DNA from: Carpediemonas membranifera
Taxonomy: Eukaryota > Fornicata
Assembly (NCBI GenBank): GCA_019828565.1
Contig: JAHDYR010000019.1
Location: forward strand, 62,001-126,000
DNA: 64,000 bases
Direction: 5' to 3'
Shown here: positions 9,914 through 19,689 of the stretch, one piece after another
Position numbering within the stretch: the stretch's first letter is position 1
Layout of the letters: every line of letters starts with the position of its first letter
The notes under the pieces: generated by a model
The model's input: the letters and a program-made list of their open reading frames with translations, nothing else
The model's database searches: none
What the model was told of the DNA's origin: nothing
Program-made: the position numbers and the translations under genes

Positions 9914-10551
9914 CTGCCCCTTCAGTGCCCAAATGGGCACGACCTCAAGCGGTGTGACTGTACGGCTAGTGAGGATTTGTCGAAGAGTCAACTGCTTTGT
10001 TCACGGTTGCCACGCCGCTCGCGCCGCCGTCCATCTCATTGGCAGTGAGATGGGCTATGTCTGACCTTCTAGTCGGTGTCGCTACGCGCACTGACAATGT
10101 CTCAAATCTTTTCCTGAGATTCAAATATTTTGTGTGGTACCACTGGATAAATAGCGCGCTGATGTAAAATGGATCCTTACCGGGGACACTGCCCCTCCAC
10201 GGCCAGTATAGGCCGTCAAATGAAACAAACCAGTTTGAAACAATCAAACGGTGCACCTTTGGGTCAAACGACCTTCGGTTTCGTATTTTGCCCAACATGG
10301 GGACTTCTTCGCGTTCATTACATAGTACTGTCGAAATATGGCCATTAGAGGCTTCAACGAGGCTTCGTTGTCGAGTTCTGGTGCTTTTTCTTCACAGCCA
10401 TTGCCGTCATCTGGTGCCTGCACCAATAACAATAACAACATCAAAATAGGTAATAAGGGGATAAATGTAGGTTATATGACGTTGTTTGGCAGCATTTTGG
10501 GGGAGTTTCGACGCGGAACTAAATTGTCAGATTTGGCATTTCGCTTTTCGC

Positions 10552-11291
10552 ATGCCAAAAGCGGGGAAACGGTTTCTGCGTCGTCTATTGCCGATATCCG
10601 TTCGCAGCTCATGGAGCTTGCTCCCGCTGAGCTTCAGGATCTTCTGGCCACGCTGCCTTCCGCTTCTTCTGCCGCTGCCGCTCCTTCTGGCGCGATCCGT
10701 AAGCGCGCTAGCCGCAAAACGGCCAAAAAGTAAGTAAAAACATCAACCTAACGCTGATATAGCGCCACAATCACGACTGCCGTGCGCGAGAAGCTGTTGT
10801 CTTCTGTCCCCCTTGAGGGTTTTGGAGTTACCGCCGTTCACCGAGTTCGACGGTGTGCTCACGCCGTTCGTCACTGAGCACGTCAACAACTACGTCAACT
10901 GGGTGGACTTCCCGTTTCAGTCGGTGTTTGACGCCATTGAGACTGGGGGTTCGCCCAGTTTGACGTCGGTCCTCTGAAAACGCTGGCTCGACAGGTGCGC
11001 GACCTGCGCATTGACCACTCAGTCTTGAAGTCGATCGCGCTCTATTACAAGTTGGGTCCGGCTTCTGATCGTGACATCATGTCCCGCGCCTATGATGGCG
11101 ACATGAGCATCACCGGTACTGGAGCCTCCCATCGTTTGGTCAGCCCCGCACTGATTAAGTACCTCATGGGCGGACGGATTGGCGTCTCCGAGACTGAGCT
11201 TCGCTTGTCTCTCCACCGTCTGACCATTATGACCTTCGCCCCTGCCTACTACCGCCTCGTCGACGGTCTGCTGGAACTTGGCCTTGACTAG
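10552..11291 (+). pseudogene. Antisense accessory gene of element A (copy 2), frameshifted
   Basis: Same gene as 8122-8862, with three one-base differences, all in or next to G runs: GGGG for GGGGG near 10562, an extra G near 10825 and one G fewer near 10945. The intron is at 10730-10762. The first difference breaks the frame from the ATG at 10552, and the other two shift exon 2 between 10825 and 10945. These may be true decay or homopolymer sequencing errors. The downstream part from 10995 is identical to copy 1. Confidence 0.65.
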
Positions 11292-12209
11292 GGGAAGGTT
11301 AGCTGAGGAATGCATCTTCTGTAGTGAAAGAACGTAGAGGGGCTGTTTACCCCGGCAGAACTTCTCCAGGTGACCTTCCCGACCGCAGGCTGAACACTTA
11401 TGCTTCGGGACTGGGCATTTGTGCCATGGGTGGCCCGACTTGCCACAGTTGAAACACGTGTAGGTGTCGAACTTCTTCTTGCGATCCGTGTGGTTGCGTG
11501 CGTCGAGTCGCTTCATGTCCTTCTTCGCTTCGGAATGTTGGTGGCTCTCATGGGTACCGTGGTTCAACGGTTGACTGTCACGTTTCGGCTTGTGTTGGTT
11601 AAAGCGTTGATGTTTGTTAGAGACAGGTTGATCGCCAAAGGCTTCGGTGATCTCCCTGCTCTCTTGAACATCGCGGCTCATGGCCAGGACCTTGGGCATG
11701 GCTTCGAGCAACGCTTGGCCCTCGATCAGCTCTTTGACGCGGTACATTGTGCGGGAGCTAGAACCGAACTTGAAGCACCGCGCGTACGTCTCTCTCAGGA
11801 CCTCTTCGGACGAGTCTGGCTGCACCACGGCTAAGAGCGTAGTGAACTTACGGTTGATCTTCACGACCTCGGCAGGGGAGAAGTTAGCGGCGCGCGCTCG
11901 GAACAGCTCTAGGCGCGCGATCTCCCTGGTGGGACGAAGTGTCCTACCCAAGCGTTTGACCACGAATAGGTCGCGAGCTTTGCGCTTCTGCTGAGATGCC
12001 TTCTTGACGATGAGAGGGACGCTCTCTTCGCCATCAGATTCGTCACCAATCGTGTCTGTGACGTAATCGCGAATGGTCTTATCCACAAGTAGATCAATGT
12101 CTTGTTTTCCGCCCAACGCCCGGTAGTCCGAGAGTTCGTCCACGAACTTGATCAACGCGGGCATCGTTGGAGCTTTCAACAACGGGGGAGTTACCTTTCT
12201 ACTCTCCAT
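11019..12209 (-). CDS. Element A gag with two zinc knuckles (copy 2)
   Basis: Identical in protein sequence to 8590-9780, with the same start 20 nt from the LTR and the same accidental C-terminus past the deletion junction near 11294. That gag is unbroken in both units while the accessory gene of copy 2 has frameshifts suggests recent duplication. Confidence 0.8.
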   Translation of the reverse strand: MESRKVTPPLLKAPTMPALIKFVDELSDYRALGGKQDIDLLVDKTIRDYVTDTIGDESDGEESVPLIVKKASQQKRKARDLFVVKRLGRTLRPTREIARLELFRARAANFSPAEVVKINRKFTTLLAVVQPDSSEEVLRETYARCFKFGSSSRTMYRVKELIEGQALLEAMPKVLAMSRDVQESREITEAFGDQPVSNKHQRFNQHKPKRDSQPLNHGTHESHQHSEAKKDMKRLDARNHTDRKKKFDTYTCFNCGKSGHPWHKCPVPKHKCSACGREGHLEKFCRGKQPLYVLSLQKMHSSANLPLVKAKFQQTVDEAVVGRGEGHNGQTVERQAKLSLGDANPSAHEVLNQCGADQTMGGSSTGDAHVAIIGAGHDVTIRSRTQLVIERDRLQD

Positions 12210-12228
12210 AGGCTTGGATTAGATCTAA

Positions 12229-12342
12229 TGTGCTCCTACTGGAGGAGGGAAAGAACTTTAATAAAGAGAAAACCCAATGGTTGCAAATATGGTGTAATCT
12301 ATAAGTCATAAACTATGTAAGTATTGGGTAAGACCCACTACA
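12229..12342 (-). repeat. LTR of element A (right)
   Basis: Same 114-bp LTR, 5' LTR of the second unit. The palindrome TTAGATCTAA recurs at 12219-12228 and the CCGC target duplication follows at 12343. Confidence 0.9.
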
Positions 12343-12540
12343 CCGCCTTTGTTAACGATACAGGGACTCAGTGAAGTGTAGCGCGAGAGAACTGGGGTAA
12401 GGGGTAACAGGGACAACCGGGCCTAGCGCTTGGGGCTGCCGCTGACCCACGCCACCTAACCGGGGTAGACACCAGAGACTCGACAACTTTCCCCGCCCTC
12501 GGGTTGGTCACTTAACAGGGCCGCAGGGGGCACGGATCCT
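12343..12540 (+). pseudogene. LINE 3'-end remnant (right part; left part 7340-7367)
   Basis: From the TSD onward this matches the 3' region of element L (50102-50290). A 39-base core starting GGGGCTGCCGCTGACC (12432-12470 and 50182-50220) is identical, and the flanking hairpin (GGGCCTAGCGCTTGGGG) and TTTCCCCGCC block are similar. It shows that the A array was inserted into a LINE 3' untranslated region. Confidence 0.7.
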
Positions 12541-12810
12541 CTGATCTGATCGGCTAGATGCCCTCACCTGGAGCCCCGGTGCGGACAGTTCGGGCACAAG
12601 TCCAACGAGTGCCCGCTGTAACAGGCTCCTAAGGTTTCATACATCCGAGTTCCACGGTGTGGAAAGAAAGGGCGACGATGGCAGGGTCAGAGGAGCTGTT
12701 CACGGACACGTACAGCGGGCCTACCACATTATCCCGCGGGATTGGGCTTCCGCACATGGGTCAGCTGTCCAGATGGGTCGGTTAGACTGACTTACCTTAC
12801 CTTACTTACA
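12541..12810 (+). pseudogene. Element H remnant: half zinc knuckle and unassigned sequence
   Basis: A plus-strand frame reads RCGQFGHKSNECPL (about 12578-12619), the C-x4-H-x4-C part of a gag knuckle with its first Cys missing, then stops. The next ~180 bases have no recognisable domain and end in a pyrimidine-rich TTACCTTACTTACAG just before RT sequence. Protease and the RT fingers of H are deleted. Confidence 0.5.
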
Positions 12811-14082
12811 GGCTGCGATATACCTAGACGACATCATGCTGTATGCAAGGGATGGCGACTCCTTCATTGATGTTGTTAAACACACTCTAGAGATCTGCAG
12901 ACAGTACAATCTGCGGCTCAAAGCACCGAAGTGCAGTTTAGGGACATCCGAAACCGAAGTTGTCGGCTATGTCCTGAATGGCGAAGGAATGAAGCTCGCA
13001 GAGGGCAGAATTAAGTCCATATTGGAACTACCACGACCACGTACCGTTAAGGAGCTGGAACGCCTCCTCGGTTCATTCAACTACGTTTCGAAGTTCGTTC
13101 AAGACTCATCACGCCTTCTCAAGCCAATCTCATCGATGAAACAAACCAGCAGTGAGCGAGTTTGGGGGGATAAGCAAGAACAAGCCTTCAAAGAGTTCAA
13201 GAGGGAGGTGAAGAAGAACCTCGCCTACATTACCCCGACCTCAACGCGCCGTGGAGACTACAGACGGACGCAAGCGACGAGGGATGGGGAGGCATACTGC
13301 TACAACAACACGGTGACGACTGGGAAGTCGTCTCATTCTTCTCAGGCTCGTTCAATGACACACAAAAGAACTGGAGCACCTACGAGCAAGAATTATTCGC
13401 CATCCTGGCCTGCCTAACACGCCGGGACTTCAGCCCCCTCTTCAAGTTGAAAGGGGCTCCTTTCCTAGTGCAGACGGATTATCGTAACCTCACGTTCCTC
13501 AGCCGGAAGCGTGACATCAACGCGAAACTGCTCCGGTGGTCGCTGATTCTCCAGGACTATGACTTTGCCATCGAGCATATACCCGGCCGAGAGAATGTAG
13601 CGGCCGACATGCTGTCCCGAGTGGTCCCCTGCACCGCACTCCTCAGTGAGGTCGAAGACTTCACGCAGAACATCAAAGAGGCGCAGAAGAGAGCCTCGGC
13701 CGAGGAGCTATCTGAGTGGACAAGCACCGCTCAGACGACACGTGATCCAGATGGGCTGTACCGATACAAGGGGGTGCCGTGGGTGCCGAAAGACCCCGAC
13801 CTCCGCGAGTCCTTGCTGATGCACGCCCACAGACGACACGAGGGACGTGACAAGACGTTAGAAGCACTGCGAGGACTGGGCTTTTGGGTCGGGCGGACGT
13901 CAGACGTCGCAGACTTCACAAGCCACTGCCCCATCTGCCTGAAGACAAGATTGAAAAACTTTGTCTCCACACAGCGCCTCTCAACCAAGGCTGGCAAGCC
14001 CTGGGAAACGGTGGCCATCGACACGGTCGGGCCCATCACGCACGGACAGTGAGGGCAACAAGTTTATCTTCGTGATAACAGA
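12811..14082 (+). pseudogene. Element H: RT palm, RNase H and integrase start (left half)
   Basis: Begins at the RT catalytic motif (AIYLDDIML, YLDD) and continues through the thumb. After a frameshift near 13255 comes RNase H (YEQELFAILACL; FLVQTDYRNLTFL with Y where H is usual). Integrase follows with HHCC (HRRHEGRDKTLEAL ... CPICLKTR) and the first core Asp (VAIDTVGP). A one-base shift near 14049 precedes the insertion of element G at ACAGA. The integrase resumes at 23283. Not functional. Confidence 0.8.
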
Positions 14083-14209
14083 TGTCGTGGATCTTTAGAT
14101 CCATGCATATATTTATTCCTGATCTGATTACGATCTGGTCTTGATTTGTCTTTTATTTTTAAACACTTCGCATTGTTCGTTGTTGTTCTACCCCCGCGCG
14201 CCTACAACA
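14083..14209 (+). repeat. 5' LTR of element G
   Basis: 127 bp, TGTCGTGG...CCTACAACA. Further copies are at 23156-23282 (3' LTR) and 30714-30840 (in the duplicated segment). Confidence 0.92.
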
Positions 14210-14219
14210 GTAATATTAC
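14210..14219. promoter_or_regulatory. Palindrome at the primer-binding-site position of G
   Basis: GTAATATTAC, a perfect palindrome touching the 5' LTR. The gag ATG follows 2 nt later at 14222. No TGG-initiated tRNA primer site is seen. Confidence 0.6.
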
Positions 14220-14221
14220 TG

Positions 14222-15076
14222 ATGAACATTGAGCAACTAACGAATTATTTCGCCCCATACATGTCGTCCACTAAGGCAAAGGTCTGGTACTCCTTCAGAG
14301 AAAGCTACTACCTTTACGCCGTTCGAGCACGCGATCCTGCGCCGATATACGAGTGCGTTGCACGCACTGTGCTTAAGACTTTCGCCCTTGAAAGTGAAGA
14401 CGTTCGACGCTTGATGCGTTACGTAGCCCTCCGACGCCAACGCCCTCAGGCCCAGCCTCGAGATCCACTTCTCTTTCTTCCGCCTCCGGCAGAAGAACAA
14501 GCTCTCGACGACGACAGCTCCAGTGATTCTTCATCCTCCGCCTCTTCCTCTTCCTCCTCCGAAGCTCCTGACCACGTCTCCATCGACTCTATCTTCTCCC
14601 ACGAGTCCGACATGAACGATCCGACGATGCTTTTACGCTTCAGCCCAGCATCTCAACAAGTTCTTTATTGACGCCGTCAACCGTATCTTCAAGCCCCGTG
14701 ACAAGCAGAGTGCCCTCGATCGCTTCAACGATATAAGCTTTTCGAAGGGCCGCGAGCTATACGAGAACATGATGCACTACTGTCTGCTGTACCGCCGTAC
14801 CCTGCAAAACTGCTGTGACGTTCGCCCCAAGGAGTCTCATCTGGTAACCAAATTCCTATCGAACATCAGCGACGCCCGTCTGCGCCAAAGGTGCAAGACC
14901 GAGGCCGACAAGCGCAGTCTGCGCAAGACGATGCAGCTCTCCCTCACACAGGCCAAGGAGCAGGAACGCGTTCGGTACGAGACCAAGGCAGAAGCTGAAT
15001 TAAAAGATCAGCCCTGCCTTGAGTTGACTGAAGATTACCTGGACGCTATTGATGAAGCCCATTCGTGCACCGATGT
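14222..15076 (+). pseudogene. Element G gag (5' part before the E insertion)
   Basis: Starts MNIEQLTNYF at 14222. A Ser/Asp-rich acidic linker lies at about 14500-14590, then a frameshift near 14640, then a helical capsid-like part to 15076. No zinc knuckle is visible, unlike A-F. When E and one ATGT are removed, the frame runs straight from gag (…DEAHSCTD) into protease at 19694, so gag and protease were one ORF. Confidence 0.7.
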
Positions 15077-15169
15077 TGTGGCGACAACAGTATTTACACA
15101 TAACCTGCGAAGCAGGGGTGAGTGTGCCCGTAATTATAAATAGCAATAATAATAACTGAGGCACTGACA
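15077..15169 (-). repeat. 3' LTR of element E
   Basis: 93 bp, TGTGGCGAC...GCACTGACA on the plus strand, identical to 19597-19689 as far as I compared. Confidence 0.92.
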
Positions 15170-15549
15170 CTACCCCCCTCGAGCTGTAAGTGGGGCGTAT
15201 GAATGGTGCCGAAGATATGTTTTGATGTCATCAAATCTTTCGGTCAGATCTCGAGGATATTCTCCACGATATTCGCCAGGAGTCTGGGTTCGAGTCCCGG
15301 GATGGTCACTTTTGTCGAACAGCGGATCAATTGATGAGCGAGTTGTTCGTGATGACGGTATGATGTCCAGAATGAGCCTGGTGTGTTCGAAACGCGAAGG
15401 ATACTTGTTAGAAAGTCCTTCTTTCCCCCCTTTTCCTGCTATCGGTTCTCGATGAGGGAATGCATGATGTTCCTGTTCGAACTGCGTTCGTTCGGATGAA
15501 TGTTTGTACAATAAGCAACATCAACATGAGATTAGGATGGGCTGATGTT
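15170..15549 (-). other. Element E 3' untranslated region with a tRNA B-box-like site
   Basis: 380 bases between the pol stop and the 3' LTR, with no credible ORF. The plus strand contains GGTTCGAGTCC (about 15287-15297), an exact match to the tRNA gene B-box consensus, followed ~10 nt later by TTTT. No matching acceptor stem or A box is found at the proper distance, so it is not a complete tRNA gene. Confidence 0.5.
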
Positions 15550-18500
15550 CTATAGTCGCTTTTCCAGCTTTGAGCGCTCGTCGGGCGGTAGCGTCAACAA
15601 GTAACTGTCTAATGCGACGAGCTGGCGGTTCTCTGCATCTAGAGGTTCCCACGTAGCCTCTGAGCGTTCGAATCCTGCCCAGAGAATCTTGATCAGGCCT
15701 GGTTCCTTCCTCAGGTCGTGATCCAGGATGGCTTCGACGACAAGTTCGTCGTGATCCAGGGCCGCCATTTTGAGGGCCGCCTCTGGGCTGACGGGCGCTG
15801 CGATCATGCGCTCCCCGTGGATGTGGACCACCCTCTTCGTAATGAGGTCCTTCAGTCGGTAGACGTTGGGGTCTTCGCCACGACCCAGGACCTTAAGTGG
15901 TCCCCGGAGGAAGGGTGAGAGCTTCTGGGGCTTCCTGCTCGGGATGATAAACGCAAACTCGTGCGGCTTCCACCTGTGGGTGGTCTTGAAGTGATCTCCC
16001 CGGCGCTTAGCCGCGTTGTACTCCTCCACAGCATGCTTGCTCAGTGCGCGGATGCGGCCGAGGGCCTCGATGTGACTGGCGAGAGCTGTAGATGCGCGCT
16101 CGGGGTCGGTGTAGCTGCGTGGGGTCTTCAAGTGTCGAGGGCTGATGCCCAGTAAGGCCTCGAGGGGTGATATTCCCCCAAGAGAGCGATGTGGAGCGGA
16201 GGACGAGGAATTGGGCCATATAAAGCCATCGTTGCCATTCGTTGGACTCTGCTTCCATCATGAGTTTGCGTAGAGCGCGCACGGCCGTGCCATTCGCTCG
16301 CTCAACTATACCCGAGCTCTGTGGATGGTAGGCTGTAGCAATGTGGTGCTTGAGGGTCAATTCACTCGTAAGCTTCTCCATAAGCTTGTTGCGGTACTGG
16401 GATCCTCCATCGGTGTGGATCTCCTGAGGAATGCCGAAGCGGCCAGCGAATGCGAGTAGGGCCTGTGCGGCTGAGTCTGCCGACGTGTCCCGGACTGGAA
16501 CTAGGTCGACGTACTTGGTAAAGGAGTCAATGATGGTGATGATATATCGATTGCCCCGAGTGGATTCGGGCAGGGGCCCGATCGTGTCCAGCTGGACTGT
16601 CTCGAACGGCTCTACCCTCTGCGTGCTATGCCACGCGGTCTGGCGCGCTTGGATCTGTCGAGTCTTCAGACATGTCGGACAGGTCCGAACGAAGGCGTCG
16701 ATGTAGGGGTCAATGGTCTCGCGTTGAGCTGGCGTTGCCAGCCTGCGGATGATTCTGGCTGATGGGTGGCCGGCGGATCCTCCATGAAGGGTCCGGAGGA
16801 TGGCGCGGGCGTCTTCTGGTATGTCGTCAGTGGTCAGGAAGCAGCAGCGACTAAGAGCGTCTGCCACAGCGTTGTCCTCCCCTGCCACATGTGATATCTC
16901 CGCGGGGAACTGCTGGAGGGTGATCCTCCAGCGCATTACCTTCGGTGAGCAGTCCGAGCGCTTCATGAGGTAGACGATATTGCGATGGTCCGTGTGGACG
17001 TGTAGGTCCGTGGCCATGGTGAACAGGGGCTGCATGTCTGATCTGGTGAGTGCACTAAGGATACCATACAGTTCCTTATCATAGGTGCACCAGCGGCGTT
17101 GCACATCAGTTAGTCTCTTGGAGAATAACGTGACGGGCTGATGTTGGCCGTCCGCAGCGATCTGGTATAGAATACCGCCGACCGCGTTGTCGGACGCGTC
17201 TGTATAGAGATGCCAGGGTAGACCCGGGTCCGGCTGGGTGAGGGTGATGGCCTCCGCTGTGGCCTCCTTGAGGCTCTGGAGGGCCTGTTCTTGTGGATCA
17301 CCCCACTCCTCGGCCTTGATTGCGTCATAGAGCGGGCCAAGAAGCTCCTGTGCGCGCGGAAGGTGCTCAGCGATGTAATTGAACATGCCAGCGATGCGTC
17401 GCATGTCCTTGACAGAGGTGGGAGATGTGATGTCGTTGAGGGCCTTGGCTCTCTCGGGGTCCACGCTGCGACCTTGCTCCGAGATGTCGAAGCCGACGAC
17501 CTTGACCTTACGGGAGGCGAACTTGCACTTCGCGAGGTTAAGTCTCAAGTCATGGCGATCGAGTAGCACTAAGGTGTGCTCTAGCGTCTGGAGGAATTCC
17601 TCCTGTGTCTTTGCGTGGATGAGGATGTCATCAATGTAGACCATAACACCCTTGTGAAGCACGGGTGCGAGGACTCCTTGCATGACTCTTTGGAAGTGAG
17701 ACGGCGCATTTGCTAGGCCGAATGGCACCCGCACGAACTCGTCATACGCGTCTGGGGTGATCATAGCCGTCTTGCGGACGTCGTCCGGGTGGACTGGGAC
17801 TTGATGATACCCGGACGTGAGGTCCAGCGCCGCGAAGAAGCGTGAGCCGGATGCTTCCCGCACAAACGACTTCAAGTCGGGGAGGGGGAAGTGGTCCTTG
17901 ACTGTGATCCTATTGAGAGCTGTATAGTCAATACACAGTCTGATGGCGCCGGATGCCTTGTCTACGACGACAATGGGAGAGGCAAACGGTCCCTGTGAGG
18001 CCCGTGTGATACCTGCCGATCGCAGGCGCTGCAGCTCTTCTCTGACTTGCTCACGGCGTCTGGGATTGAGGCGGCGGGGCTTGGCTTGCACGAGGTGCTG
18101 TTCGTCCACTAGCGGGATGCGCATGGCGGGCACCTTGGCTCCTCCGGGCGCCAGGCCGTCAAAAACGTGAGGGTGCTGCACCAATATCGCTGTGATCGGT
18201 TGCTTAAGCTCCTCGATCTCAATGTTGGGCTGTACGTCGTCGGTCAGCAGTAATTCTTCTGCTGGTCTGAAAGGAATATCGTCCCCTTCGTCTGCTGCGG
18301 TTTCTTTCACGAGCTTAACAAAAAGGCCATCGGAAGTGAGGCATCCGAGGCTTCTCAGAATATCGCAGCCTATGAGGATCAGGGGGTTTTTCCCTGGTAT
18401 GATGTCGAGGTTGGCAGTGAAGCGGGTCTCGTGGCCAGCTAGGGCCACTCGGAGGTCCGCGGAGGTCCGGCCATTAGCGGTGGCCACTGACTGGTCTGCC

Positions 18501-18682
18501 AGTAAATAATGCCGCGTAGGGCCCGTTGAATGGGGTAGGGCGAGATCCTTTGCTAGTCCCTCCGAAACTCCTGAACGTCTGGCGCATGAATCAATGTGGA
18601 ACACGTACTCTTGGCCATTTATATGGCCCGTAGTCTTGAGCACGTCGTCCTCGGTGTCGATCTCGGCATCGTCAAGGATCAT
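15550..18682 (-). pseudogene. Element E pol: protease, RT, RNase H, integrase, chromodomain (one frameshift)
   Basis: The main frame (18682-16007) holds a retropepsin with the unusual active site HIDSCARRS (Cys for the invariant Gly). RT follows (FFAALDL, VMVYIDDILIH) and then RNase H (YTDASDNAVGG, HTDHRN). Integrase has CPTCLKTR and the catalytic residues in LDTIGPLP, TDGGSQY and PQSSGIVERANG. Near 16200 a one-base shift moves the reading into 16131-15550, which carries the integrase C-terminal domain and a chromodomain (VVEAILDHDL ... ILWAGFERSEATWEPL). The frame overlaps gag by a +1 shift around 18711-18730, as is common for gag-pol expression. Confidence 0.85.
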
Positions 18683-18710
18683 GGCCTCGAACGGGGTCTT
18701 GGCCTTGAGC

Positions 18711-19574
18711 TCAGATTTGGCTCTGAGGCCGCCGCCCGACTCCCCTGGAGCGTGTCTTCTCTGAACGGGGACACTCGTTCCGCCAGTGATTGCCCTGGCA
18801 GATGGGGCAAGGGGTCTTCGGGGGCCTGTTGGTCGGATGGATGTCGTTCGGACGCGGCTTGGAGGTGGGAGCCGCTTCCTTGGCCTTGATGGGGAGGGCC
18901 TGCTTGGTGCTGGAGGATTCGTCAGTGTCGGGGTCGCTGTTAGCCTTGGTTCTGGCCTTCTTGGTGCGCACTAGATCGTAGCCGTAGCGCGTCATGTCCA
19001 GGCGAAGCTGGTCTTCAACCCGGGCGGCCTCGGTGATGAGTTTGTACACGTCCTCGAGCTTGGTTGGCTTTCGGAGGTCATACTCCGTGCGGACGACACG
19101 TTGGAAAGCGTCAGGTGCCAGATGGGAGAGGCACAGCTTGGTGGCTTTTTCGATGACGGTATCGTCGTCGCGGGAGAGGTTCTCCTCTTCGGAGAATGTG
19201 CCCTTTGTGTAGAGCTGGAAGATGTCCTGGAATGCGTTGATGTACTTGCGCACAAGGACGGTGCGGGTGTTGAGGTCGGTGATAGTGGATTCACAGCGGA
19301 CCTTGCTCAGCTCGGCGAGCCATTGGCGGGATGTTTGAGGGCCGACGAGCTTGTCGAGGTGCTTGAAGAGCTCCTCTTCGGTGATGGTTTCAGCGTTGAG
19401 GTCGAACTGTCGCTGAATGAGATCCGACAAGGCGTCGGTGAGGAAAAGGGAGGCTTTCGCGTCAGGTGCGAACACCTTGAGGCGTTGGACTTGCCTCTTG
19501 AAGGAGCGGACGCTCTCGCGGTCGAGGTTAATAGCGTCGAGCTCTGGAATTGTCATTTGGGTTTTGGCAAACAT
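18711..19574 (-). CDS. Element E gag
   Basis: 287 residues beginning at 19574, 22 nt from the LTR. N-terminal helical capsid-like domain related to D and F, then a Lys/Pro-rich linker and one knuckle (CPICQGNHWRNEC). It stops just past the start of the overlapping pol frame, so pol is probably made by a +1 frameshift or equivalent. Unbroken. Confidence 0.85.
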   Translation of the reverse strand: MFAKTQMTIPELDAINLDRESVRSFKRQVQRLKVFAPDAKASLFLTDALSDLIQRQFDLNAETITEEELFKHLDKLVGPQTSRQWLAELSKVRCESTITDLNTRTVLVRKYINAFQDIFQLYTKGTFSEEENLSRDDDTVIEKATKLCLSHLAPDAFQRVVRTEYDLRKPTKLEDVYKLITEAARVEDQLRLDMTRYGYDLVRTKKARTKANSDPDTDESSSTKQALPIKAKEAAPTSKPRPNDIHPTNRPPKTPCPICQGNHWRNECPRSEKTRSRGVGRRPQSQI

Positions 19575-19596
19575 GAGTCTGTACTAGAATCGATTC

Positions 19597-19689
19597 TGTG
19601 GCGACAACAGTATTTACACATAACCTGCGAAGCAGGGGTGAGTGTGCCCGTAATTATAAATAGCAATAATAATAACTGAGGCACTGACA
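19597..19689 (-). repeat. 5' LTR of element E
   Basis: 93-bp partner of 15077-15169. On its gag side lies GAATCGATTC (19587-19596), a perfect palindrome at the primer-binding-site position, 12 nt before the gag ATG at 19574. Confidence 0.92.

Larger units (their letters stand above)
7364..12346 (-). mobile_element. Element A tandem dimer (LTR-body-LTR-body-LTR) with CCGC target duplication
   Basis: Three 114-bp LTRs enclose two nearly identical bodies (unit spacing 2432 and 2429 bp). The outer flanks are CCGC (7364-7367) and CCGC (12343-12346). Removing the array rejoins a LINE 3' end, which supports one insertion event. Each unit encodes only gag (minus strand) and a shortened antisense accessory gene (plus strand). 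Protease, RT, RNase H and integrase are absent, so A must borrow them; element C is the closest autonomous relative here. Confidence 0.9.

Noticed and set aside
15285-15315. Possible tRNA gene (T-arm-like sequence)
   Set aside because: Only the T-arm/B box fits. There is no paired acceptor stem, D-arm or anticodon arm at the right spacing.
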